From an uncultured Erysipelotrichaceae bacterium (GTDB lineage: Bacteria; Bacillota_I; Bacilli_A; Erysipelotrichales; Erysipelotrichaceae), in assembly GCA_900314905.1 (NCBI GenBank), contig OMXA01000002.1, positions 39,988 to 103,987 on the forward strand: a DNA stretch of 64,000 nt, given 5' to 3'. Under the pieces are notes generated by a model. The model had not been told where the DNA came from. It worked only from the letters and a program-made list of their open reading frames with translations, and made no database searches. Positions within the stretch are counted from its first letter, which is position 1, and each line of letters begins with the position of its first letter. A program made the translations under genes and the position numbers. Positions 35,668-44,830 of the stretch are shown here, piece by piece.

Positions 35668-36588
35668 ATGCAGAAAGCAGAGTTCCGGATGCCGGAAAAG
35701 ACCGAAGAAGAACTTCAGGAAAATCAGCAGCTGATTGAATTGCTGAAGAAAGACCCGGCAGTGCAGAAGCTGCTGGCAAAGGAAGAGATCCCGGAAAGCG
35801 TTCTGGAAGAGCGCGCGTATACGTTCAAGCGGTGGCGGAAAGAAGTGACGCCGTGTCTTGGCTGCAAGGCTCTTTCCGAGTGCCGCCAGAAGCAGAAGGG
35901 ATACCGGATGGGGCTGTTCTATGATGGGCTGCTGCAGGAGACGATGCAGGCATGTCCCTATGAGCGGGAAGCAGAAGCGAAGAGGGCCCATCTTTCCAAT
36001 TACCTGATTTCTGATCTGGGAGAAGAGCTTGCGTGTGTGCGGTTCCGGGAAATCCGGATGTCCGGGGAATCGAAGGAGTACACGGATGCGGTCCTGAGGG
36101 TCAGCAATGCCTGTGAGAACCATCAGGGAATCTATCTCTATGGACCGATGGGAACAGGCAAGACGTATCTGGCTGCGTGCGCAGCAAATTACATTGCCAG
36201 TTCGGATGAACGTCCGGCATTCGTGCATGTGCCTTCCTGGGCGGATCGTCTCAATGCGACGTACTATACCGGAGAGTTCCGGACGGAAGTGTCCAGAATG
36301 AAGTTTGCAGATCTATTGGTTCTGGATGATATCGGATCAGAGGAAGTGACGGATCGGCTGCGTTCCGTACTCTTGTCAGTGCTGGATGTGCGCATGCAGA
36401 ATCATCGCATGACGTGGTTTACGTCCAATGAGGACTTCGAGTCTCTGAAGGATCATTTCACCATCAGCTCAAAGGGAAATGAGAATGTGCTGGAATCAGA
36501 ACGGATCATGGAACGGATCCGGGTACTTGCGGAACCTGTGCTGCTTTCGGGCAGCGATCGGCGTCATCTTCACCAAACTGACGAATGA
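35668..36588 (+). CDS. dnaI: Primosomal protein DnaI (helicase loader)
   Basis: A 306-residue AAA+ ATPase that loads the hexameric replicative helicase. The N-terminal helicase-binding part carries a cysteine cluster (CLGCKALSEC, later ACPYE) that probably binds zinc. The C-terminal AAA+ domain has Walker A GPMGTGKTYLA and Walker B LLVLDDIGSE, and it ends with the arginine-finger region. It is the last gene of the polA operon; the pfkA promoter overlaps its 3' end. Confidence 0.95.
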   Translation: MQKAEFRMPEKTEEELQENQQLIELLKKDPAVQKLLAKEEIPESVLEERAYTFKRWRKEVTPCLGCKALSECRQKQKGYRMGLFYDGLLQETMQACPYEREAEAKRAHLSNYLISDLGEELACVRFREIRMSGESKEYTDAVLRVSNACENHQGIYLYGPMGTGKTYLAACAANYIASSDERPAFVHVPSWADRLNATYYTGEFRTEVSRMKFADLLVLDDIGSEEVTDRLRSVLLSVLDVRMQNHRMTWFTSNEDFESLKDHFTISSKGNENVLESERIMERIRVLAEPVLLSGSDRRHLHQTDE

Positions 36589-36597
36589 TGGTAAAAT
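36569..36597 (+). promoter_or_regulatory. Promoter for pfkA-pyk
   Basis: -35 TTCACC at 36569-36574 and extended -10 TGGTAAAAT at 36589-36597 (hexamer 36592-36597), spacer 17, straddling the dnaI stop. Confidence 0.55.
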
Positions 36598-36621
36598 AAG
36601 GAAGATTTGGAGGATAGCGGA

Positions 36622-37584
36622 ATGGTCCGTAAGATTGGAATTCTGACATCCGGCGGCGATGCCCCTGGAATGAATGCGGCAATCCGGGCGGTCACCCGCG
36701 TTGCACTCAGCAATGGCATTGAGGTGGTCGGCGTACGGGATGGATACCGGGGACTTCTGGATGAGAATTTTGAGATGATGACTCGTTCCTCGGTTTCTGA
36801 TATTCTGGACCGCGGCGGAACGAAGCTTGGCTCCGCAAGGCTTCCGGAGTTCAAGGAGGATGCCGTTCAGGAAAAGTGTGTCGCATCGATGAAGAAGAGC
36901 GGAATTGATGCGCTGGTCGTGATCGGCGGCGATGGTTCCTATCGCGGTGCGCTTGCGCTCACGCAGAGGGGAATCAACTGCATCGGGCTGCCGGGAACGA
37001 TTGATAATGATATTCCGGGAACGGATTTCACGATCGGGTTTGATACTGCCTTGCATACCTGTGTGGAGTGTGTCGATAAGCTCAGAGATACGAGCAGCTC
37101 GCATCATCGGGCAAGCGTGGTTGAGGTCATGGGCAACCACTGCGGCGATCTTGCGTTATATACCGCAATCAGCTGCGGCGCGGAGATGGTCATCACGCCG
37201 GAGACCGGCTATGATGAGCTCGAAGTGCTGGAGAAATTAAGATATCTTGGCGAAGCAGTGCATAAGAATCATGCGATCATCATCATCTCCGAGAAGATCA
37301 CGGATGTGGATGCGCTGGCCAAGAAGATTTCGCAGAATACGGGGTTCAGCGGCAGAGCAACCGTGCTTGGTCATATTCAGCGCGGCGGCAGCCCGACTCC
37401 GAAGGATCGTATGCTTGCCAGCATGATGGGAGAGAAGGCGGTTGATCTTCTGATGGAAGGGATCGGCGGCCAGTGTGTCGGCATCATCGATAACTGCATT
37501 ACCTCCATGCCGATCAATGAAGCGCTGGAGCGCCCGCGGCAGAGCCGCAAGCGTCTCTACAGGCTGTTTGATCGTCTGGTATAG
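36622..37584 (+). CDS. pfkA: ATP-dependent 6-phosphofructokinase
   Basis: A 320-residue glycolytic enzyme phosphorylating fructose 6-phosphate. The ATP loop ILTSGGDAPGMNAAIR, GGDGSYRGA (a Gly in the position typical of ATP rather than PPi users) and the catalytic PGTIDNDIPGTD are present. ATG 36622 is chosen because GGAGG at 36609-36613 lies 8 bases upstream and the length is then typical; the TTG at 36607 is rejected. It is followed after 24 bases by pyk, a common Firmicute glycolysis pair. Confidence 0.96.
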   Translation: MVRKIGILTSGGDAPGMNAAIRAVTRVALSNGIEVVGVRDGYRGLLDENFEMMTRSSVSDILDRGGTKLGSARLPEFKEDAVQEKCVASMKKSGIDALVVIGGDGSYRGALALTQRGINCIGLPGTIDNDIPGTDFTIGFDTALHTCVECVDKLRDTSSSHHRASVVEVMGNHCGDLALYTAISCGAEMVITPETGYDELEVLEKLRYLGEAVHKNHAIIIISEKITDVDALAKKISQNTGFSGRATVLGHIQRGGSPTPKDRMLASMMGEKAVDLLMEGIGGQCVGIIDNCITSMPINEALERPRQSRKRLYRLFDRLV

Positions 37585-37608
37585 AATCAGCTGAAAGGGG
37601 ATCTCAAA

Positions 37609-39048
37609 ATGGAAGATCAGAAGAATCACTTATTCAAGAAGACGAAAGTTATCTGCACCATCGGTCCGGCAAGCGAAGACAAGGACACGCTGCTCAAGCT
37701 CGCCAATGCCGGCATGAATATTGCCCGCATGAATTTCTCCCATGGAACTCATGAGGAGCACCTTGAGAGAATCCGCAGAGTCCGCGAAGTCAGCGATACC
37801 AGCGGAATCAATCTGGCAATTGCACTGGACACCAAGGGACCTGAGATCCGCTGCGGGGTCTTCAAGAATGATGTCGAGGAATACCATAAGGGCGAGATTG
37901 TCTATGTGGAGAAGGCAGAGATCGAAGGAACGCATGAGCGTTTCCATATTGACTGCCCGGAGCTTTTTGATGATCTGAAGCCGAACAACTATATTCTGAT
38001 CAACGATGGCAAGATGAAGCTTACCGTTCTGGAAAATGACGGCAACGAGCTCAAGTGCAGAGTTGAGGTCAACGGGCCGATCAGCTCCCGCAAGGGCTGC
38101 AACGTTCCGGGCGTCAAGCTGTCGATGCCGTTCCTTTCTGCAAAGGATGAAGCAGATCTCCGCTTCGGCTGCGAGAATGATGTCGATTTCATCTTTGCTT
38201 CATTCACCCGCCGGGCGAGCGATGTCAACCAGATCCGCAAGATTCTGATTGAAGAAGGAAAGCCGAAGATCCAGATCATCGCGAAGATTGAGAACCAGGA
38301 AGGCTATGACAACATCGATTCCATTCTGGAAGCGGCAGATGGCGTCATGGTTGCCCGCGGCGATCTCGGGGTTGAGATTCCGACCCAGATGGTTCCGGTA
38401 TATCAGAAGAACATCATCAAGAAGGCAAATATCATCGGCAAGCCGGCAATCACGGCAACGCATATGCTGGATTCCATGACGCATAATCCGCGCTGCACCC
38501 GTGCCGAAGCTTCGGATGTCTGCAATGCCGTTCTGGATGGTTCTGACGGTGTCATGCTGAGTGCAGAATCTGCAGCCGGAGAATACCCGGTTGAATCCTG
38601 CGAAATGATGTCTGAGATCTGCGAAGAAGCAGAGCGCATCATCCCTTACCGCGATCGTCTGGAAATCTCCAAGCGTTCCAGCAACCGCACGATTCAGGAT
38701 GCCATCGGAATTTCTGTTTCCGATGCAACCCTGACGCTTGAGAATGTCGGCGCTGTCGTTGCGTTTACCCAGGGCGGTACGACTGCCCGCAGAATTTCCA
38801 AATTCCGTCCATGTGTTCCGATTCTTGCAATTACATTTACCAAGAGCACCCAGAGAAAGCTGGAAAGCTACTGGGGTGTGACTCCGATCTTCTCGGATGT
38901 GCAGAATAATATGACCAATGATGATGATCTGGCCTGCCTGTTTGCAAAGGATTACGGCATCAAGCCTGGTCAGCTGATCATCCTCACGGCCGGGTACCCG
39001 ACTGGTGAGGGTTCTGCCAATATGATGAAGATCATCCAGGTCAAGTAA
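37609..39048 (+). CDS. pyk: Pyruvate kinase
   Basis: A 479-residue enzyme making pyruvate and ATP from phosphoenolpyruvate and ADP. N-terminal TKVICTIGPAS, the active-site strand FIFASFTRRASDV, the IIAKIENQEGYDNID region with the catalytic Lys, and ARGDLGVEI are all clear. The protein ends after the allosteric C domain; the extra PEP-utiliser-like domain of some Bacillus enzymes is absent. AAAGGGGA precedes the ATG. A terminator follows at 39058. Confidence 0.97.
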   Translation: MEDQKNHLFKKTKVICTIGPASEDKDTLLKLANAGMNIARMNFSHGTHEEHLERIRRVREVSDTSGINLAIALDTKGPEIRCGVFKNDVEEYHKGEIVYVEKAEIEGTHERFHIDCPELFDDLKPNNYILINDGKMKLTVLENDGNELKCRVEVNGPISSRKGCNVPGVKLSMPFLSAKDEADLRFGCENDVDFIFASFTRRASDVNQIRKILIEEGKPKIQIIAKIENQEGYDNIDSILEAADGVMVARGDLGVEIPTQMVPVYQKNIIKKANIIGKPAITATHMLDSMTHNPRCTRAEASDVCNAVLDGSDGVMLSAESAAGEYPVESCEMMSEICEEAERIIPYRDRLEISKRSSNRTIQDAIGISVSDATLTLENVGAVVAFTQGGTTARRISKFRPCVPILAITFTKSTQRKLESYWGVTPIFSDVQNNMTNDDDLACLFAKDYGIKPGQLIILTAGYPTGEGSANMMKIIQVK

Positions 39049-39057
39049 ATCATGCAG

Positions 39058-39078
39058 GGAAGGGGAAACCCTTCCTTT
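39058..39078 (+). terminator. Terminator after pyk
   Basis: A perfect 7-bp stem GGAAGGG/CCCTTCC with GAAA loop then TTT; it is short enough to permit some read-through into the next gene. Confidence 0.7.
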
Positions 39079-39098
39079 GCTGTTTCAGGAGGTTTTAT

Positions 39099-39722
39099 AT
39101 GACAGCAATTACTTATTACGGACATTCCTGCTTCCGCCTGGAAGCAGATAACGGCTGGAGTGCCGTATTCGATCCCTATGAAGACTACAGCGTGCCGGGA
39201 CTGAAGCTTCCCCGCACGATCTGTGCGGATGAAGTATTCGTCAGCCATCCGCATGAAGATCATAATGCCGAGCATCTCATCCAGCGTAACAAGCGGAAGC
39301 TGCACAGCCCCTATGAGGAAAGCATCCTGACGGTTCCGCACGATGAGGAAGGCGGAGCGAAACGGGGCATGAACCAGATCAGGATTCTGGAAAACAGCAG
39401 GGAAAAGATCGTCCATTTCGGGGATCTCGGGAGGATGCTGAACAGCGAGGAAATCAGCCGGCTTCATCATGCCGATGTGATCATGATTCCTTGCGGCGGC
39501 TACTATACGATTGACTCCAGGACTGCAAGGGCAATCATCCAGCGCATCGAACCGAGGCTTGCGATTCTGATGCATTATCGCACGGATTCTTCCGGATACT
39601 CGATGCTCGAGAATATCGCCCAGCTCAGAGAAACCATGCCGGACCTGAAAGAAGTTGATCAGGATGAGATCACGCTGGGAACCTGCAGCGGAATCATTCT
39701 GATGCAGGCAAGGCAGAAGTAA
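39099..39722 (+). CDS. UlaG-like metallo-beta-lactamase-fold hydrolase
   Basis: A 207-residue cytosolic protein beginning MTAITYYGHSCFRLE, typical of UlaG/UPF0173 metal-dependent hydrolases. The metal motif HPHEDHNAEH gives the HxHxDH pattern; a further His is in GDLGRML/RLHHADV and a late one in LMHYRTD. The substrate is unknown. The ribosome site AGGAGG lies 8 bases upstream. It sits alone between two terminators, with possible read-through from pyk. Confidence 0.85.
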   Translation: MTAITYYGHSCFRLEADNGWSAVFDPYEDYSVPGLKLPRTICADEVFVSHPHEDHNAEHLIQRNKRKLHSPYEESILTVPHDEEGGAKRGMNQIRILENSREKIVHFGDLGRMLNSEEISRLHHADVIMIPCGGYYTIDSRTARAIIQRIEPRLAILMHYRTDSSGYSMLENIAQLRETMPDLKEVDQDEITLGTCSGIILMQARQK

Positions 39723-39732
39723 GGAATCAGCA

Positions 39733-39791
39733 GGGGATGCTGAAAAATCTATGATGTGACACATCAAGGTTTTGACAGCATCTCCTTTTTT
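39733..39791 (+). terminator. Long terminator with internal hairpin
   Basis: The outer 10-bp stem GGGGATGCTG/CAGCATCTCC is followed by six T. Its loop contains a second perfect stem TGATGT/ACATCA at about 39752-39766. Confidence 0.85.
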
Positions 39792-39919
39792 GGCTACTGC
39801 TATTACGATTGAACTGCTTCCTGGAAGTCTTCAGAGACCTCGGATGAATCATTTATGAAAAAAGTTACATACAAGATGAAAGAAAAATGCTATAGATGAA
39901 AATAATATGAAATATATGC

Positions 39920-39947
39920 TTGCATTTTCATTTCCGGGTAGTAAGAT
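39920..39947 (+). promoter_or_regulatory. Promoter of the T-box/opp transcript
   Basis: -35 TTGCAT at 39920-39925 and -10 TAAGAT at 39942-39947, spacer 16, preceded by an AT-rich stretch. Start of transcription at about 39954 would place the T-box at the 5' end. Between the previous terminator and here (39792-39919) I see no gene. Confidence 0.55.
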
Positions 39948-39959
39948 TCTAGTATCTTC

Positions 39960-40192
39960 AAAGAACAGAAGAGTACCTGAGACAGGAACGAGAGCGAGCC
40001 GGTGCAGAGTGGAAGTCCGGCGGTCATCCATCTTATGGGAAGCGCGTCTGGGAGAAGCTGCCCTGAACTACCAGTAGGGACAGAGTAAGCCGGCTATAAC
40101 GGCAAAGAGCGGCCGGCGTGACCGGCAAGCAGAGTGGTACCGCGGCAGAAGCCGTCTCTGAAGAATCTGATCTTCATGGGATGGCTTTTTAC
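39960..40192 (+). ncRNA. T-box riboswitch leader, probably tyrosine-specific
   Basis: A cis-acting leader that senses uncharged tRNA. The T-box core AGAGTGGTACCGCG is at 40131-40144, with UGGU able to pair with a tRNA acceptor ending ACCA. Stem I landmarks are present: GAGTACC near 39971, the AGCCGG...CCGG apical arm (about 39997-40022) and the AGTAGGGAC block at 40073. The specifier is read as UAC (Tyr, 40069-40071) by its position after CUGAAC; a shift of reading would give CUA (Leu). AGAG (40131) can pair with CTCT (40156) as the antiterminator, which excludes the terminator stem beginning AGCCGTCTC (40150) that ends in TTTTT at 40186-40190. Starvation for the cognate amino acid would turn on the downstream opp genes. 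Confidence 0.92.
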
Positions 40193-40220
40193 GTTGATAC
40201 CACAGCAAGGGAGAAAGAAT

Positions 40221-41921
40221 ATGAAGGGAAATTGGCTTAAGTCATTACTCGCGGCAGGCCTTGCTGCATCACTGGCTGCCTGCGGAAGCAGCGGGGGCAC
40301 AGCTTCCTCTGGCAGCTCAGCAGCTGCAGCAGGAGGAACCGAAACGGCAGCAGCTTCCAAAGACTCGGCAATTGTTGTTGCGACCAGCTCGCAGTTCACG
40401 ACCCTGGACCCGGCCCTGAATACCGAGACGGTCAACCAGCATGTGATCACGCATATCTATTCCAGCATGTTCCGTTCGGATACGTCCGGGGTGGCTCAGC
40501 CGGAATTAGCTGACAGCTATGAAGTCAGCGAGGATGGACTGACGTATACCTTCCATCTGAAGGATGGAATCACCTGGTCTGATGGCACGCCGATCACTTC
40601 CGCGGACTTTGTCTACTCGTATCTCCGGGCATTGTCCTATGGCGCAGACAATGTATGGGCAATCTATGATATGACGAGCTTCATCGAGGGGGCAAAGGAA
40701 TACAATGAGGCAGCTCTGGAAGCAGGAACGGATTTCGACTGCACCACAGCTGATCACAGCTATGTCGGAATCGAAGCCCCGGATGATCAGACTCTGGTTC
40801 TGAAACTCAAGGTTCCGTGCACGTATCTGCCTGGCCTTATGACAGGCAATTCCTGGACGCCGGTTCCGCAGAGCACACCTCAGCATGACTCGCTCTGGTC
40901 CATGACTGCCGGATATGCGACTTCCGGACCTTATACGCTGACCGATTTCAATGAGAATGACAAAGCGGTGCTGGTCAAGAATGATGCGTACTTCAATGCG
41001 GATTCGATCACGATGAATCAGATCACCTTCCAGGTCATGACCGACCAGGATGCGCAGTCGGTTGCCTTCAAGTCGGGTGAAATCGATATCGCAGATTCCG
41101 TCTCCATCGATACTGCGCAGAGCTATAAGGACACCGACAGCCTCTGGCTGATCAATACTCCGGTCAACTACTTCCTGGCAATTAATTCCGGCGAAACCGG
41201 TCCTGAATGGGCGAAGGATGTGAATGTCCGCAAGGCACTGGCGGAGGCAATTGACAAAGACGCGCTCACCGATGTGCTTGGCGGAACCGATTTCTATCCG
41301 GTTCTAAATGGCTATATTCCATACGGCTTAGCTGGAAATGACGGCGACTTCCGCGAAGAAGGCGACAAGATGGCAGAAGAAAAGGGGATCACGATCTCCT
41401 ATGATCCGGACGATGCCAAGGCACTGCTTGCGGCAGCCGGATATGATGACAGCAATCCGCTCCATATCACGTACAAGTATTCGAATTCCGGCATCCATGG
41501 CGATGTCGCAACGATCCTGCAGCAGATGTGGGAAGCAGTAGGAGTCCAGGTGGACTTTGAAGCAGTTGAATCCGGCGTGTTCTATGATCAGCTGGATCAG
41601 GGTGACTTCGAAATTTCCCGCTACGGCTATTCTGCCGGTGACTCTCCGATTCAGTTCCTCGATCTCTGGACAACTGGCATCCAGGTCACGGCAGCAGTCG
41701 ATGATCCGGCTTATGATCAGATGGTATCTGATATCAAGCAGATTGCGGATCCGAAGGAATTCATCAGTGCCTGCCATGATGCAGAAGAGTATCTCTATTA
41801 CCAGAATGTCTATGTGATCCCGCTGTTCCAGTACACTTCACAGTATCTGGTGAATGAGAACCTGGCAGGATACGAACTCGATGGAACGAACACGTTCTAC
41901 GGCCACACTTATTTCGAATGA
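40221..41921 (+). CDS. oppA: Oligopeptide ABC transporter substrate-binding lipoprotein (OppA-like)
   Basis: A 566-residue lipoprotein of the SBP_bac_5 family that captures peptides outside the cell. The signal peptide MKGNWLKSLLAAGLAASLAAC ends in a lipobox with Cys21, followed by a flexible Gly/Ser linker. The conserved YTFHLKDGITWSDGTPITSADFVYSYLR block is clear. The true start is ATG 40221, after AGGGAGAAAG; the longer open frame runs into the T-box. It is the first gene behind the leader. A strong hairpin follows, which may set a higher level of this receptor than of the permease genes. Confidence 0.93.
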   Translation: MKGNWLKSLLAAGLAASLAACGSSGGTASSGSSAAAAGGTETAAASKDSAIVVATSSQFTTLDPALNTETVNQHVITHIYSSMFRSDTSGVAQPELADSYEVSEDGLTYTFHLKDGITWSDGTPITSADFVYSYLRALSYGADNVWAIYDMTSFIEGAKEYNEAALEAGTDFDCTTADHSYVGIEAPDDQTLVLKLKVPCTYLPGLMTGNSWTPVPQSTPQHDSLWSMTAGYATSGPYTLTDFNENDKAVLVKNDAYFNADSITMNQITFQVMTDQDAQSVAFKSGEIDIADSVSIDTAQSYKDTDSLWLINTPVNYFLAINSGETGPEWAKDVNVRKALAEAIDKDALTDVLGGTDFYPVLNGYIPYGLAGNDGDFREEGDKMAEEKGITISYDPDDAKALLAAAGYDDSNPLHITYKYSNSGIHGDVATILQQMWEAVGVQVDFEAVESGVFYDQLDQGDFEISRYGYSAGDSPIQFLDLWTTGIQVTAAVDDPAYDQMVSDIKQIADPKEFISACHDAEEYLYYQNVYVIPLFQYTSQYLVNENLAGYELDGTNTFYGHTYFE

Positions 41922-41927
41922 TTCCCT

Positions 41928-41952
41928 GGCAGAGGAGTCTGACTCCTCTGCC
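41928..41952 (+). terminator. Perfect hairpin between oppA and the S9 peptidase gene
   Basis: The self-complementary sequence GGCAGAGGAGTC-T-GACTCCTCTGCC (up to 12 bp) starts 6 bases after the oppA stop and is followed by TCATTTTC. It is likely a partial terminator or an mRNA-stabilising end for oppA. Confidence 0.7.
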
Positions 41953-41973
41953 TCATTTTCAGAAAGGATTGAG

Positions 41974-43917
41974 ATGGAACTTGTCAGAAAAGAAGACATC
42001 GCTGCAATCAGCTGCCTGAACCATCTGGTTCTCAGCCCGGATCAGAAGACAGCAATTTTTACGAAGATCACCCCGGACCTCAAGGAGAACAAGGAACACC
42101 GGAATCTCTTTGTCCTGGTTCCGGAAACCGGAAAGGTATTCCAGCTGACCGCCGGAAACAGCGATGATGGAGCAGTATTCGAAGACGATCATACGATCCT
42201 CTTTCAAAGCGGACGGAAAGAATCCGAACAGCAGCCGCACACCAGCTTCTATCGCATCGATGTGAAGGGCGGTGAAGCAGAACCGGCTTTTGAACTGGAG
42301 GAGGAGGTAGAGCAGGTCTGGAAGCTTCCGGAAGGAAAGTATCTTCTGAAGATCTGCAGAGACCGCTATCGTACGGAACCAGAAGCAGGCGATGTTCATG
42401 TTGCTGAAGAGATCCCGGTATGGGCAAATGGCAGAGGCTTTGTGGCAGGCAAGCGTTCCGGTCTGTTTGTCTTTGATTCGAAGACAAAAGAACTGAAGGC
42501 AGTCACGGATGAGAACGAAGATACTGAACATGCCTGCGTGCGCGGGTCTGAAGTGCTCTGGATCAGCCGGACCTTTGATGAGATTCTCCCGGATACGAGC
42601 ACGCTGAAGCTGCTTGATACCGCGACTGGAGAAAAAAAGATCCTCGTTCCGGAAGGAGTCATGAAGGTCAGCTTCTGCACCTTTACGGACCATCAGATTG
42701 TGTTTGCGGGAACCGACATGAAGCCATGGGGACTCGGACAGCTCTCCGACTTCTATGTCGCTGACCCGAAGACCGGAACTTATTCTCTGCTGCATCAGAA
42801 TGCTGAGGAGCTTGCGATCGGAGATACGCCTCTGACGGATACGCTTCGTCCCTCCCAAACGACGTTTCAAGGAGCCGGATCAGAGGTCTATTTCACCGCC
42901 ATGTGCCATACGCATACGGATCTCTACAAGCTCTCGGAAGAAGGAAAAGTCTCTGAAGCAGCAGATGCAGAGGGAGGGGTGATTCTGGCAGCTGCTCTCT
43001 TTGGAAAGGATCTGATCACGATCCAGGCTCCGGTCAATGGCCTGAGCCAGGTATGCGTGAATGGAACGTGTGTCTATGATCCGAATGCGTCTTATCTGAA
43101 AGAACATGTCATCTCTCCGGTGAAGAAGCTCTCCTTCACGAATCGCAAGGGCGATGCGGTTGAAGGGTTCTATCTGGAGCCGTCGGGAAGATCGAACGGG
43201 AAGGCACCTGGCGTGCTCGAGATCCATGGCGGGCCGAGATGTGCATATGGCCTGACATTCTATCATGAGATGCAGACGCTGGCGGCAGAAGGATATTATG
43301 TCTTCTTCTGCAACCCGCATGGCAGCGAAGGCTATGGCGAAGCATTTGCGGATCTGCGCGGGAAGTACGGAACGATCGATTATGAAGATCTGATGGACTT
43401 CACCGATGAAGTGCTGAAGAAGCTTCCGATTGAGGAAACCAGAATCGGAGCAGGGGGCGGCAGCTACGGCGGCTTCATGAGCAACTGGATCGAAGGTCAT
43501 ACGAACCGCTTTGCGGCAATTGTGTCGCAGCGTTCTGTCTCGAACTGGGTTTCGGATTTCGGGGCAAGCGAAATCGGGGTTTCGTTTGATTCCAACGAGA
43601 TGGCAGCAGATCCCTGGAGCAATATGGAGGCGATGTGGAAGCAGTCGCCGCTTGCCTATGCCGATCATGCCAGAACCCCGATTCTGTTTCTGCACAGCCT
43701 ATGCGATTACAACTGCACGATCGATCAGGGAATGCAGATGTATACGGCCATGAAGTATTTCCATGTTCCTTCGAAGATGGTCCTGTTCGAAGGGGAGAAC
43801 CATGGGCTGAGCCGTTCTGGAAAGCCAGCGCACAGAATCCGCAGACTGGCGGAGATGATCGATTGGTTTGCCAGGTATCTGAAGAAAGGAGAAGGGAATG
43901 GGAAAGTATCTTGTTAA
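41974..43917 (+). CDS. S9 family serine peptidase (prolyl oligopeptidase/acylaminoacyl peptidase type)
   Basis: A 647-residue cytosolic peptidase: an N-terminal seven-bladed beta-propeller-like part (residues ~1-380) and a C-terminal alpha/beta-hydrolase domain. The nucleophile is Ser497 in GGGSYGGF; Asp578 (HSLCDYN) and His610 (GENHGLS) complete the triad. Such enzymes cut short peptides, so placement between oppA and oppB suggests hydrolysis of imported peptides. No signal peptide is present. ATG 41974 follows AGAAAGGA; the longer open frame is rejected because it overlaps the oppA 3' end and hairpin. The 3' end overlaps oppB by 20 bases. Confidence 0.9.
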   Translation: MELVRKEDIAAISCLNHLVLSPDQKTAIFTKITPDLKENKEHRNLFVLVPETGKVFQLTAGNSDDGAVFEDDHTILFQSGRKESEQQPHTSFYRIDVKGGEAEPAFELEEEVEQVWKLPEGKYLLKICRDRYRTEPEAGDVHVAEEIPVWANGRGFVAGKRSGLFVFDSKTKELKAVTDENEDTEHACVRGSEVLWISRTFDEILPDTSTLKLLDTATGEKKILVPEGVMKVSFCTFTDHQIVFAGTDMKPWGLGQLSDFYVADPKTGTYSLLHQNAEELAIGDTPLTDTLRPSQTTFQGAGSEVYFTAMCHTHTDLYKLSEEGKVSEAADAEGGVILAAALFGKDLITIQAPVNGLSQVCVNGTCVYDPNASYLKEHVISPVKKLSFTNRKGDAVEGFYLEPSGRSNGKAPGVLEIHGGPRCAYGLTFYHEMQTLAAEGYYVFFCNPHGSEGYGEAFADLRGKYGTIDYEDLMDFTDEVLKKLPIEETRIGAGGGSYGGFMSNWIEGHTNRFAAIVSQRSVSNWVSDFGASEIGVSFDSNEMAADPWSNMEAMWKQSPLAYADHARTPILFLHSLCDYNCTIDQGMQMYTAMKYFHVPSKMVLFEGENHGLSRSGKPAHRIRRLAEMIDWFARYLKKGEGNGKVSC

Positions 43918-44818
43918 GAGAATCCTGCTTGGAGTCGTGACACTGTTTGCATTGATGGCGATCACGTTTTTCCTGATGCATTCCATCCCGGGTTCTCCGT
44001 TTGCCGGAGAGACTTCGCGTCTGCCTGCTTCTGTCAGAGAAGTGCTGATTCAGAAATATCAGCTGGACCAGCCGATCAGCGTGCAGTTCATGACCTATCT
44101 CAGAAATGTGCTGCATGGCGATTTCGGGACTTCCCTGAACCGCAAGGGAACTACCGTCATGTCGATCATCCAGAAAGGTCTGCCGACGACCGCAAAGCTC
44201 GGTGCGGCAGCGTTTGTGGTGGCGATGGTCGCGGGAATTGCCCTCGGCATCGCCTCTGCGCTTTCTGATCGGGCATGGGTCCAGGGCATTGCCGCATTCT
44301 TCGGAACGATCGGAGTCTCGGTGCCTAGTTTCCTGCTGGCTCTCCTATTGATGTTCGTGTTCGGTGTCTGGCTCCATTGCCTGCCTGTCATCGGCCTGAA
44401 TACTCCGCAGAGCTACATCATGCCAAGCGTTGCCCTGGCAATCGGGCCGATTGCGATGATCTCGCGTCTGACCAGGTCTTCCCTGACGGAAGAGATGAAG
44501 CAGGATTATATGATCCTGGCGCGTTCCAAGGGGACCAGCAAGCAGAAAGCGATCCTTCATCATGCAATGAAGAATGCCAGCATCCCGGTGATCACTTATG
44601 CCGGACCGCTGCTTGCTACGCTGCTCACCGGTTCCTTTGTCGTAGAGACCATGTTCTCCATTCCGGGCATCGGTGCCGAGTTTGTCAATAGCGTCTCGAA
44701 CCGCGACTATACGATGATCATGGCACTGACCATTATCTACGGTGCATCCATCATTGTTGCCAACATCATCACGGATCTGATCACTGCGATGATTGATCCG
44801 CGCATCCGTCTGAAGTAG
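43898..44818 (+). CDS. oppB: Oligopeptide ABC transporter permease OppB
   Basis: A 306-residue membrane permease with six helices and the BPD_transp_1 domain. The coupling loop DYMILARSKGTSKQKAILHHAMKN carries the EAA-like motif that contacts the ATPase. It begins MGKYLVKRILLG, a typical OppB/DppB N-terminus, with AAGGAGAAGGG upstream. It overlaps the S9 peptidase gene and is 12 bases from oppC. Confidence 0.94.
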   Translation: MGKYLVKRILLGVVTLFALMAITFFLMHSIPGSPFAGETSRLPASVREVLIQKYQLDQPISVQFMTYLRNVLHGDFGTSLNRKGTTVMSIIQKGLPTTAKLGAAAFVVAMVAGIALGIASALSDRAWVQGIAAFFGTIGVSVPSFLLALLLMFVFGVWLHCLPVIGLNTPQSYIMPSVALAIGPIAMISRLTRSSLTEEMKQDYMILARSKGTSKQKAILHHAMKNASIPVITYAGPLLATLLTGSFVVETMFSIPGIGAEFVNSVSNRDYTMIMALTIIYGASIIVANIITDLITAMIDPRIRLK

Positions 44819-44830
44819 AGGAGGGAAAAC

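Noticed and set aside
40134-40220. Upstream extension of oppA into the leader
   Set aside because: The sequence is the T-box core and terminator; the lipoprotein signal begins at ATG 40221.
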